Program-made: the position numbers and the translations under genes
In this document: one piece after another, positions 11,969 through 21,665 of the stretch
Numbering within the stretch: position 1 is the stretch's first letter
Layout of the letters: every line of letters begins with the position of its first letter
Notes under the pieces: model-generated
Seen by the model: only the letters and a program-made list of their open reading frames with translations
Database searches by the model: none
Told to the model about the DNA's origin: nothing
Origin: Alligator mississippiensis
Taxonomy: Eukaryota > Chordata > Crocodylia > Alligatoridae
Direction: 5' to 3'
DNA length: 64,000 nt
Assembly: GCF_030867095.1 (NCBI RefSeq)
Contig: NC_081828.1
Coordinates: 218,209,978 to 218,273,977, forward strand

Positions 11969-12383
11969 GAGTATCCAGGACCGCACAGGTGTAGGCTAAA
12001 CTAAGAGTCAGCCTTTGTGGGTAGAAAAGACTGGCGAGGGTTGCACATGGGATAGGGACAACAAGAGACCTGTATTGCACACAGTGTTCTCGCTTTCCTT
12101 TCTCCGGGAAAGTACAAGATGTCTAACACTATACGTGTAATATGTGTTTGATAGAAAATACTCAGGGTATATACTTTGTATATACTGTGTTAAAATGAGA
12201 TGACGAGCAATATGATATCAATTCCGATGTGTTTTATTATGTTATATTGAAATCTTATGTTGTATTATCTTTTGTGAGGCCTCTGTTGGGGGTCGTTTTG
12301 AGCCTTTTATTTATGGTTTGTTTTTCTAATAAAATGTTTAAAAGTTAAAAAAAAAAAAAAAAAAAAAAAGAATATCCAGGACC
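11969..12383 (+). repeat. Retrocopy of a polyadenylated transcript 3' end with flanking target-site duplications
   Basis: An AATAAA signal (near 12330) is followed about 10 bases later by 23 uninterrupted adenines (12347-12369). Directly after the poly(A), GAATATCCAGGACC (12370-12383) repeats GAGTATCCAGGACC at 11969-11982 (13 of 14 identical). This is the signature of target-primed insertion of a polyadenylated RNA. The inserted body (11983-12346, about 364 bp) is AT-rich with no open frame and looks like a 3' UTR. The source gene is unknown. Confidence 0.75.
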
Positions 12384-13039
12384 AAGTCACCCAGAGGTCT
12401 CATTTTCCTTCCTCCTACCAATCCTTTGCTTTCGTGGATGTTCCCGTCTTTGCTTGCTCTTCCCTTCATTCCTCCTGCTCCTTCTCTCTCTCACTCTTTC
12501 TTTGCCCTCATCTGGTTTTCCTGCTCTTCTCTCTGCTCGCTCTGATTTTGCCTGTGGAAAGCGCCGAGCCAGAGAGGAAAGTTTCACACTTTGTTCTGAA
12601 ACCCGAGAGACTGATGATTGTTCAACCCGTCCAGGAACAAGTCCCAATCCTGTGCATCCGTTGTCAAGAAATGCCAGCCTCCCGCTCTCATGAATTTTGC
12701 CTTCCAGCTGTGGTTTTCTCACAGAGCGCGGAGGACGTAGCTGCCCAGGCAAGCCGAGGTGACACAGTCAGGCCACGACGCTGTCAGCTGAACTCAGGTT
12801 GAGGTGATCTGGACTCCCTGTAATAATAGGAGGTTTTAGCTGTAATCAGGCAGAAATAAGCCATGAGTACAGCAGGCCAAAGAGAACTCCCTCTTCTATA
12901 TGAGAATGACTCCAAACTTTAATTAGTCTGTCATCATCAACCTGTGCAAAGCCAGGGTGCAAAATGGTGCACTTTATGTCAGCAGCAGGCAGGTCGCAAT
13001 GCCCCCAAATGTTCTGGATGACAAGAGGTCTCCTCACAT
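12384..13039. other. No gene recognised
   Basis: A pyrimidine-rich stretch (12405-12540) gives overlapping frames on both strands. None has a domain. Confidence 0.4.
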
Positions 13040-14330
13040 GCGGTCTAGATTTCATAGACATTAGGGCTGGAAGGGAGCTCGTAAGGTCATCAGGACCAGC
13101 CCCCTGCCCCAAGGGGCAGGAAGTCAGCTGGGGTTAAAGGATCCCAGCAAGATAAGCATCCAAATGTGTCTTAAAAGTGCCCAGAGCAGGTGCTTGCACC
13201 TCCTCTGGGGAGTCTGTTCCAGACCTTGGGGGCTCAGACAGTAAAGAAGTTTTTCCTTACGTCCAACCTAAAATGGTCTTGGAGGAGTTTGTGACCATTC
13301 GACCTTGTCATCCCCTGGGGCGCTCTGGTGAACAGGCGTTCCCCCAGATCCCGATGCACACCCCTTATATACTTATAGGCTGCCACTAAGTCATGCCTGA
13401 GCCTGCACTTCTCCAGGCTGAAGAGTCCCATGGCTCTCAGCTTCTCATCATAAGAGTTCGGGGTCGGACTCGATGATCTATTGAGGTCCCTTCCGACCCT
13501 AACATCTAATATCTATGAATCATAAGGCCTAGTCTCCTGCCTTCTGATCATGTGCGTGGCTCTCCTTTGCACTCTGTCAAGCTTCATCATGTCCTTCCTG
13601 AATAGTGGAGCCCAGAACTGGACGTAGTACTCCAGCTGTGGCCTCACCAAGGCCGAGCACAGCGGGAGGATGACATCCTGGGTCTTGCTTGAGATGCATC
13701 AGTAGATGCAAGCCAGAGTTTTGTTCACTTTGCCAGGTGCGGCATCGCATTGGTGGCTCTTGTTCATTTTGTGGTCAGCCTTGACCCCCAAGTCTCTTTC
13801 GGTTGTTGTGCTAGCGAGTGTAGCATTGCTGAGCCTATAAGCGTGATGTGGGTTTTTATTCCCGAGGTGGAGCACTTTGCATTTCTCTATATTGAATGCC
13901 ATCAGGTTTTCATCTGCCCACCTTGCAAGCCTGTTGAGGTCAGCCTGGATCACCAGCCCTTCCTCAAGTGTGGACACTCTTCCCTGAAGTTTGGTGTCAT
14001 CACTGAACTTGGCCAGTTTGCTTCTGACACCGGTGTCCAGGTCGTTTATGAAGACATTAAAGAGTACAGGTCCGTGAACGGAGCATTGGGGGATGCCACT
14101 GGTCACCGAGTGCCACGTTGATTCGGTTCCATCGACTACCGCTCTCTGGGTCCGACCTCGGGGCCAGTTCCCCAGCCATCGGACTTTGGAGTAGTCGAGG
14201 CTGCAGTTGCCCAATTTTTCCATGAGGACATCATGGGACACCAGGTCAAAGGCTTTTGTAAAGTCCAAATAAATGGTAATAACTTCTTTCTTTTTGTCCA
14301 GGTGATACATCACCTGGTCATAGAAGGAAC
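13040..14330 (-). mobile_element. CR1 LINE, 5'-truncated, with a long reverse-transcriptase frame
   Basis: The minus-strand frame 14313-13699 (204 codons) reads YLDFTKAFDLVSHDVLMEKL, GPVLFNVFINDLD and FSDDTKL, the CR1 reverse-transcriptase core, followed by WADENLMAFNIEKCKVLHLG. The catalytic YADD-type motif appears as FSDD. Downstream toward 13040 come the C-terminal part and the reverse complement of the CR1 tail (GGGCTGGAAGGGAGCTC at 13067). A shorter plus-strand CR1 tail is inserted in it at 13455-13518. Confidence 0.92.
13455..13518 (+). mobile_element. 64-bp CR1 tail nested inside the minus-strand CR1
   Basis: The plus-strand CR1 end (GTCGGACTCGATGATCTATT, then ATCTAATATCTATGA) interrupts the minus-strand CR1. 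It is flanked on both sides by ATCATAAG (13447-13454 and 13519-13526), a clean 8-bp target-site duplication. Confidence 0.85.
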
Positions 14331-14404
14331 TGAGTCTAGTTCAGGACTTAATTAGAAAGTGTATAACCATGTCTAATGTGACTCCTTCTTGCTGTGATTT
14401 AAGC

Positions 14405-14475
14405 CTGCCATCAGGCCGGGGGTTGGACTAGATGACCTCTGGAGGTCCCTTCCAGCCCTGCTTTATGACTCCATG
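14405..14475 (+). mobile_element. CR1 3' end fragment
   Basis: GGGGGTTGGACTAGATGACC and TCTGGAGGTCCCTTCCAGCC with a short TTATGACTCCATGA tail. Confidence 0.8.
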
Positions 14476-14476
14476 A

Positions 14477-14745
14477 CCTGTCCTCAGTGGATATGGGGAC
14501 CAGTTTGATAACCATCCCCTTGGCAGTAACCTTTCCCCTATTTGAAGATTGTTATCATGTCTCCCTTCAGTCTTCTCTTCCCTAAACTAACCCAGTTCTT
14601 CCAGCCTCTCCTGTAAGTTGTGTTTTCCAGGCCGTGGACCACTCTTGCACTCTTCTGGGATCTCTCTTGTCTCTGTCTCCAAGTGCTGTGCCCACAACTG
14701 GGTACAGGACTGCCACGTGTATGAGAGCCTCGTGGTTCTGAGTAC
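14477..14745 (-). mobile_element. CR1 fragment, C-terminal coding part
   Basis: The reverse complement of CR1 carries TTTGAAGATTGTTATCATGT, CTTCAGTCTTCTCTTCCCTA and CCCACAACTGGGTACAGGAC on the plus strand. It abuts the preceding plus-strand tail. Confidence 0.7.
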
Positions 14746-14799
14746 AAGCCACCATGATAAGTGTATAGGTCTCCCTTGTTGGGACTCTGGCACTTTCTT

Positions 14800-15120
14800 C
14801 TGAAGCCATGCTTGAATAACTGGGTGGACTGGCTTCCTGTGGCCAGGGATTCTCCAGCTGGCTTGCAAGTGGTTGCAGCCCCCCTGCCCTACCCATGCTG
14901 CTAAATGGAGCAAGGCATCCTGCCTAGATTTTGGACAGAAAGGCATGAGAATCACTGGGTTGGGGCAATTTCTGGAGTCCTATAAAGTTCACTTTTTTGG
15001 TTCCAGCATTCTGCAAATGCTTCTGAAGGCTCAACTCTTCTACTCCTGGAAGGAAAGTACTCCTGGAAGGAAAGGAGGCTTCCCCGTGGCTCCAGGGGAA
15101 CAAGGACTGGGCCGTGTGCC
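14800..15120. other. No gene recognised; region just before the first finger-gene exon
   Basis: No KRAB or other exon could be seen. A promoter could lie here, but no motif stands out. Confidence 0.35.
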
Positions 15121-18100
15121 ATGGATCAGAGGCAGAATCACTCAAGAGGATTATCTGACTCCCCTGAAGGTAGGCAGGGGTGGGTTGGGTGGCTGCTTCA
15201 TAACCGTTCAGCAGAGCGGGGGACCACTAAGCTGATTCAAACCCAGGGCATACCTCTGGCATCGCTCCGACCCCCAGCTGGGAAAGGATGGGGATCAAAT
15301 GGGTGAAAAGTGGATCTCATGGTGGGGAGCTTCTCCAGGCTGTCTGCATTTGGCGTGGCTCCCAGCTCTGCAGGGCTTCTGGAGAGCTGTGCCTATGCCG
15401 GACGCACCGGGGGTGTGCGATGGGACTGGGGGGAGTAGTGCGTGTGGAAACAAATCAGCACCCTAGGGTGCTAGGGGCTGGGTGCTGAGTGTGCTGCAGC
15501 TGTGCCCTTCCAGAGCAGCCTCTCTCCTGCCTGGCACCCTAGTACCCCTGGGTGCAAGCACTCCTGGCAGCACCTGCTCAGCCCGGACAGGTGGCATTTG
15601 TCCCTCCATGTGGGGCAGGTGGGCACGGGACCTGGGCAGTGATCAGCTCCTGCTGTTTTAGCTGGGGCTCCCTTCCGTTTCCTTTGGGGTAATCCTGTGT
15701 CTTGGGGTACGGGTGCAGCTGTGAATGAGGGGGAAGGGACTGAGCCAAAGGCTCCATCCACTTTAAGTGCCTGCTTCAGGCTCTTGCAGGCACGAGGTCC
15801 CTGAGCGGAGGACCTTGCCCTAAAGGGTATTCCCTCCAGCATTTGTGCCCCTTTGGGGAAGACCCCAGGGCCTACTGCCAGGGGAGGGTGCCCACTTCTG
15901 CTCCTAGCATGCTGTGACCTTGGAGGATCCCTGCAGGCACGTTGTCCTACAGAGGCCCCCTTCCAGGGAGGGCAACGAGCAGGCACACCTAAGCCTTTTC
16001 CTCCCTCAGGTGTGTCTGGGCTCTGCTCCCCTCCTCTCCCACTCTCAGTCCTATTTAATACACCCAGAAACAGAGTGCTGTCTTTTTGCAGACAGAGGAG
16101 AAGAGGTGCCTGCCAGTGGAGAGGGAGGACCCCCGGGCAGCAGCGTTTTCTGGAGGGGAAGCCCACCGCCTGAGAGGAGCCCAGAGTGCCCGTGCAGGTA
16201 GGAAGCTGAGATGGCCCCGCTGTGCGGGTACAGGACAGTCCCCTGGCTGCCAGACCTCAGTGCCTGCTGCAGCTTGTCCTCCCTCCAGCCCCAAGTAGAG
16301 CTTTCTCCTGAGCTCTGCTCAGGCTTCAGATCCAGGTACTTCAGCTCCACCCTCAGCAGCTAAAATCAGAGCTGAGACACCAACACAGCTGGTTTTGGGG
16401 GGGAACCTCAGGATTTGGAAGGTGTCAGAGGTTTGTGGGGGGGTCTATGCACCATGCAGAGGTTGATGATGGGCTGTCAGAGAGGAGGGATGGTCTGCAC
16501 CCTTTCTCTCTCCCTTGCACATTCAGGCACTGTTCCTGGAAAGCTGTTCTGTCCACAGCCCAGCAAGATACGGGGTCTGAGCCTGACCCCTGCAAGCAAG
16601 GTCATGGGGTCCTTCATCCCAGGCCCTAGCATGCAGAGGCAGTAGGGCCTGGGTGATGTCCAAGGCAGCAGCCATATTTTCCACAGCTCCGATCAAGAAG
16701 TGCTGATTGGAGTCCCAGGCTGCATGCATGGGCGAGGGTGGTGGGGGAAGCAAGCAGAACTGGCCGTGCTGGAGACAGCCAGGGTCTCCTTCCTGTGTGC
16801 AGACAGAGATCACATCTGGAGGGCTTCAGATGCCTCAGAAGGGATGTCCGTGCCCTCTGAAGTGCTCCTGAATGGGGTCCAAAACGAACCCCGGAGAAAA
16901 GAGCTCCTTTCTGGAAGCAACAAAATGATTTCTGTTCCTTGTGCATATTCTGCAGAGCATGCAGGAGGGCTCAGTCCTCCAGCTTCCTACAGTGCTCTGC
17001 TCTCCCCCTTTCCCTGCCCTGCAACAGAGGGAGCGGGGAGAATGGGGCTGACTGCCAGCGAGCGCTCTCCTGCATGCTCTCCCTCCCTTTACTGAGTGTG
17101 TAAGGCTCTTGTGCCCGCACAGCAGCTGTCCGTGCCACTTGTGGCCCCCGGGCTGCAGGCGGGATACCTCTGCTTTCGAGTACTCAGGAGCATGGGGCAG
17201 TCACACTTCCCTGCCCTGGTTCCCAAGGTGAAGCCGCTGGGTATGAATGGCACCTGTGCTGGGTTCCCCCACCTTCTTGCACAGGTGCTTGCTGCATGCA
17301 TGGCCAGGACACAATGGCCAGCAGGTCCCCCCAGCCCCGGGCTTGCCCGTCCTGCTGCTCATGGGTGTAGGGCAGAGTGACTTTTCCTGGCACTGGCAAA
17401 GCCTTGTGTAGGCAAGACAGCACACTCTCTGCAGGTCCTGTGGGTGTCCTGCTCGCCCGGGGTTTCAAGGCCTTGTCTTTAGTCCTGCCTGCAAAATATA
17501 TTGGTGACACAGGGTGATCAGTCCATCCCAGCCCTATCGGAGTACCCTGGCAGGGTCTGGAGAGGGGACCCTGGTGTACAGGTCACCTAGCAGAACCCAT
17601 CTCAAGAGACCTCCTTAATCCTCCCTGCTCTAGCGTGGTCTCCTTCACCTGCTACCGCCAGCCTGTGGTCATGGTCAGGGGGACCCCTCACCCCATATAC
17701 AGCTGATGTCCCTCCCCCGTCCTTTCACTGCCCAACAGAGACAATGGCATTTTGTTTTACTCCCATGTTAAAAACGTGGCTGCATTTGAACCCAAGCCCT
17801 TTGAGCTGCCCTGCAAAGGCAACGCCAGCAAGGCCCTGCGGGTTCTCAAGCGCTCTTGTCCCCGTTCCCAGCAGGCAGACGTAGGATGGCCTCTGCTTTC
17901 CAGGCCCGCATGTTGCAGGTTGCACAATGCCAGCCCCAGCCCTGGCTGGGGGCTGTTTTCTGCCCATCATCTGCATCCAGGCTGCCAGGGTCACTGCCAA
18001 AGCAGCCTCACATCTGCATCCTGCTGGAAAGCCAGCTGCTAGGGAGAGGAGCTGCTGTCCTTATGCCCTCCCACCCTTCAAATACCCTCTCTTCCTGCAG

Positions 18101-18746
18101 GTCTCGCCCTCTCCCTCATCTGGAGGAGGGCAAAGGGCCCTTCACGTGCCAGGGCTGTGGCAAGGGCTTCCAGCATCAAGTCACGCTCAAGATCCACCAG
18201 CGCACGCACACAGGGGAGAGGCCCTACTCGTGCGGTCAGTGCGGGGAGCACTTCTGCTACCAGCAGCATCACAAGGTGCACGTGCAGGTGCACCAGGGCT
18301 GGATGGTCTATGCCTGCAGCAAGGGCTTCACCATGGAGGGCGACCTCACGCGCCACTGGCGCACACGCACCGGTGAACGCCACTACCCCTGCCCCGACTG
18401 CGGCAAGCGCTTCATCTCCAGCTCCAAGGTGTGGGAACACCAGCACAGCCGCACTGGCAAGCGCCTCTACCCCTGTGCCATCTGCAGCAAGGCCTTCATG
18501 CACCAAAAGCCCCTCACTGTGCACCAGCACAAGCATCATGCCCCTGAGCTGGTGCAAGAGCCTGTGTGGGCCCAGCCCTGCTCCACCAGCCCAACACGGA
18601 GGCCAGTGCAGCCCCGAGCTGCCAGTGCGGGACTGGCCACAAGACTCAGAAGCCCCCAGGGAGGCAGCACTGGAAAGCAGCCACATCCATGTGCTCAGCG
18701 CAGCTCGGGCATCACGACCATGGTTAGGAGAACCAGCCAGAGCTGA
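15121..18746 (+). CDS. C2H2 zinc-finger protein (five-finger array, two fingers degenerate)
   Basis: Likely nuclear DNA-binding protein. The terminal exon starts at 18101 after TCTTCCTGCAG and runs to the stop at 18744-18746. It encodes five tandem fingers. Finger 1 (CQGCGKGFQHQVTLKIHQRTH), finger 2 (CGQCGEHFCYQQ, ending HVQVH) and finger 5 (CAICSKAFMHQK, ending HQHKH) keep C-X2-C-X12-H-X3-H. Finger 3 lacks its first cysteine and ends HWRTR, and finger 4 ends HQHSR, so both have lost zinc ligands. Linkers are TGERPY and close variants. A 69-residue tail without fingers follows. Two upstream exons fit in phase: 15121-15169 (ATG in a CCATGG context, starting MDQRQNHSRGLSDSPE, donor GTAGGC) and 16092-16197 (starting DRGEEVPASGEGG, donor GTAGGA). 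Splicing these to 18101 keeps the frame open (phases 1, 2, then continuous), giving roughly 267 residues. No KRAB or SCAN box was found, and no AATAAA downstream. The terminal exon is firm and the two upstream exons are inference. Two lost fingers suggest relaxed constraint or an early pseudogene. Confidence 0.65.
16200..18090. other. Intronic or unassigned DNA before the finger exon
   Basis: No repeat family recognised. A minor frame at 17752-18042 starts after an acceptor-like CCAACAG but has no domain. Confidence 0.35.
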
Positions 18747-18999
18747 GCCGAAGCCTCCTGACCCCCGGGAACGGGCTTCAAGTCCAAAAGGGTTTGTTAT
18801 AAAGAGGCAGTAGCTGACTGTTCCCTGTGGCCTCTGGGGACAGGGCGAGAAGTTGGGGGCTGAAACTGAGGGATGGGCCCCGGGGCCCGGTCCTGGCATG
18901 TGGGACTTCATCCAGCCCAGTCCCGCTCCTCTGGCCTGTGCAGCCAAAAGGTTGAGCACCAATGAATTAGACAAACTGGTTTCTCGTCAGGGATGACCC

Positions 19000-19055
19000 T
19001 AAGCAGAGCAGGGGGTTGGACTAGATGTGACCTCCAGCCCTGTCTTTGGGATCAT
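19000..19055 (+). mobile_element. CR1 3' end fragment
   Basis: GCAGGGGGTTGGACTAGATG then TGACCTCCAGCCCTGTCTTT. It meets the next, opposite CR1 tail to tail. Confidence 0.75.
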
Positions 19056-19059
19056 AGGA

Positions 19060-19570
19060 AAGCTGGGCTAGAAGGGACCTCGCAAGGTCACATCTAGTCC
19101 AGCGCCCTACTCAAGGCAGGAGCATCCCTGACTGAACCAGCCCAGCCAAGGGCCTGTCCAACCTGCTCCTGAAAACTCCCACAACTTCTCCAGGTGCCTG
19201 TTCCAAATTGCGACCACCCTCCGAGTCAGAGCACTCCTCCTCATCTCCACCCTGAATTTCTCCTGCTGCAGCGTGAGACCATTGCTCCCAGTCCTGTCCC
19301 CTACAGCCACAGAGAACAGCCCGTCTCCATCCTCTCCATTATCGCCCTTCAGGTATTTGAAGATTGTCCCTCAATCTTTTCCCCAGACTAAATAACCCCT
19401 GCTCTTCCAGCCTGTCCTCACCAGTCTGGCCTCCCAGACCCCTTCTCATTTTTGTTGTTCAGTGCTGGACTCTCCGATCTGTTCACTTCCTGAAGCGTGG
19501 GGCTCGACACCAGACACGGGACCCCAGGGAGGCCTCCCCAGTGCTGAAGAGAGCAGAAGAATCACATCCT
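19060..19570 (-). mobile_element. CR1 3' part, minus strand
   Basis: Reverse complement of the CR1 tail (GAAGGGACCTCGCAAGGTCA, CATCTAGTCCAGCGCCC), then the CR1 region read backward (CAGCGTGAGACCATTGCTCC, TATTTGAAGATTGTCCCTCA, GGCCTCCCCAGTGCTGAA). Confidence 0.85.
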
Positions 19571-19639
19571 TTGGTGTATACAAGTGAGTCTTTGTAGGAA
19601 CCACACCACCAATCTGTATTTCATCTGCATCTTAAGAGT

Positions 19640-20400
19640 CTATCTTCATTGGCACAGGCCCTCCAGGAGCTGCAGCCTGAAGGGAACGCTGTGCACTACA
19701 AGACATGCAGTGATGCCGTGTGATTTGCAAGCACCGGGGCTGGTCCATGCTGTGGGGACGCTTGGGAACCTGAATCCTGTGCCCAGGTCGGGTCCCCGCA
19801 CCTCCAAAAGGATAGAGAAGTACCCGAGAAGGGCAGCAAGGACGATGAGCGCTATGGAGGGGCTTCCATGTGAGGAGACACTAATGAGGCCAGGCCTGGC
19901 CAACTTAGACAAGAGACACTTGAAGGGGACAGGAGAAGGGTTTGCAAGACATTAAAGGGTGAAAAGAAAGTCACTAGGGGTTTATGATTGACTCTCTCTT
20001 CCCAGACAAAATTGAGGGGGGCACAGCATGAAATGAGCAGGCCGGCAGTTTAAAACTAGCAGAAAAAAGTTCTTTGTCACCCAGCATGGCCCTAAAGTGT
20101 GGAGCTTGTTGCCACCGGATGCGTTGGAAGCAGAGAGTTCAGCCAGATTCACCAAGGGATGACAAGTGCTTGGAGGAAAGGGGCATCGGGAGCTATTAGG
20201 CACAGGCGTGAGGGGCATCAGACCTGTCTGGACCTTTAACGCTGGGGGCTGCAAGCGGGAGAGGGACAGGGGAGAAACCCTGGGCAAACCCAGCCACTGT
20301 CCCCTTCAGCCTCCTCTCTCTGCCGTGTGACACAGGAGCCCGGGCAAGATGGACCTAGGGTCTGACCCAGCGCATGGCAGGTCTGACGTTTTCCTGCCCC
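19640..20400 (+). mobile_element. CR1-type LINE 3' part, second lineage, copy 2
   Basis: Same block order as 10005-10740: AATCCTGTGCCCAGGTCGGG, GAGAAGGGCAGCAAGGACGA, GGAGAAGGGTTTGCAAGACA, AGTTTAAAACTAGC and GACCTAGGGTCTGACCCAG. No open reverse-transcriptase frame remains. Confidence 0.75.
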
Positions 20401-20825
20401 GTGACTCCAGTCCCTTTGGGTCAGGGTCTCAGTGCTGCAGCATGAGCAGGCTCCAAGCCTGGTTTGCCTGGCAGGCTTCTGGCATCATTGCAGGAGGGTC
20501 AGGAAGGGTGAAGAGAGGATCACTGTGTGGCCTGGAGCAAGGGCACTGGTGCTAGGTGGTGGCACTAAGGATTCCTGGTGGCAATGGCCGTGGGGGTGCT
20601 GAGGGGGATGCTGGAAGCACTAGGGTCTGGCACGGGGTTCAGTGTGTAGATGGCCATTCATCCTTGGGAGCCGGGGCCGGGGCACATCTGATCCCACGCT
20701 TGTTCTACAAGGCTGGCTAGCGTGGCTGCGGAGCTCCCCTGCTCTCACACCAGGGCAGGAAGGGGGGGTCCAAGGCAAGAGGGAGTTTACCTCTTTCTTC
20801 CTCCCCCTAGGCTTCCCCAGCAGGG
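20401..20825. other. No gene recognised
   Basis: Only short competing frames. Confidence 0.4.
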
Positions 20826-20890
20826 TTGGTACTATATTTTCTCACATGCAACATGCCCTGGAATAAGAGACGCACGTTGGGGCAAGTGGA
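20826..20890 (+). repeat. ACTATATTTTCTCACATG-type repeat, copy 1
   Basis: TACTATATTTTCTCACATGC and GGAATAAGAGACGCAC resemble 23690-23750 (TACCATATTTTCTTGCATAC, AGAATAACATATGCAC). This looks like the end of a small DNA transposon. The family is not identified. Confidence 0.45.
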
Positions 20891-21029
20891 GGGTGCACAA
20901 GGTGAGGACACAGAAATGGAGGAGCTGTGGTAGGGGCCACAGGCACAGGGGTGTCCCCAGCACTGCTATCTCTTGGGTCTTCTGTCTACCCCAGGGAGCA
21001 AGAATGATGATTCCTTGTCAAATCCAAGA

Positions 21030-21665
21030 AAATGAGGGTTGGAGGGACCTCCGGAGGTCACATCTAGTCCAACCCCCTGCTCCAAGCAGGATCATCCCCA
21101 ACTACATCATCCCTGCCAAGGCTTTGTCTACCTGGGGCTTAAACACCTCCAAGGATGGAGAGTCCACCACCTCTCTGGGTAACTTCCAGTATTTCACCAC
21201 CCTCCTAGTGAGAAAGTTTTTCCTAATGTCCAACCTCAACTTCTCTTGTTGCAGCGTGAGCCCATTGCTCCTTGTCCTGTCATCTGCCCCCACTGAGAAC
21301 AGCCCAGCTCCATCCTCTGTGCAGCCCCCCTGCAGGGAGGTGAAGGCTGCTATTCAATCCCCCTCGGTCTTCCCTTCTCAAGACTAAATAAACCCAGCTC
21401 CCTCAGCCTCTCCTCACCAGTCCTGTGCTCCAGCTCTGAATCATTCCTGTTCCCCTCTGCTGGACTCTCTCCCACTTCTCCACCTCCTTTCTGTAATGGG
21501 GCCCACAGCTGGACACAGGACTCCAGATGTGGCCTCCCCAGTGCTGAATAGAGGGGAAGAATCACTGCCCTCCATCTGCCGGCAACGCTCCTGCCAATGC
21601 AGCCCAGGATGCCGGTCGCATTCTTGGCACCAAGGGCACACTGCTGGGCGCCCTCCCCACAAACA
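21030..21665 (-). mobile_element. CR1 3' part, minus strand, comparatively well preserved
   Basis: Begins with the reverse complement of the CR1 tail (GAGGGACCTCCGGAGGTCAC, ATCTAGTCCAACCCCCTG). It continues through CAGCGTGAGCCCATTGCTCC and TCCCACTTCTCCACCTCCTT to CGCATTCTTGGCACCAAGGG. It closely matches the reverse complement of 59050-59895, so the two are one subfamily. Confidence 0.9.
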
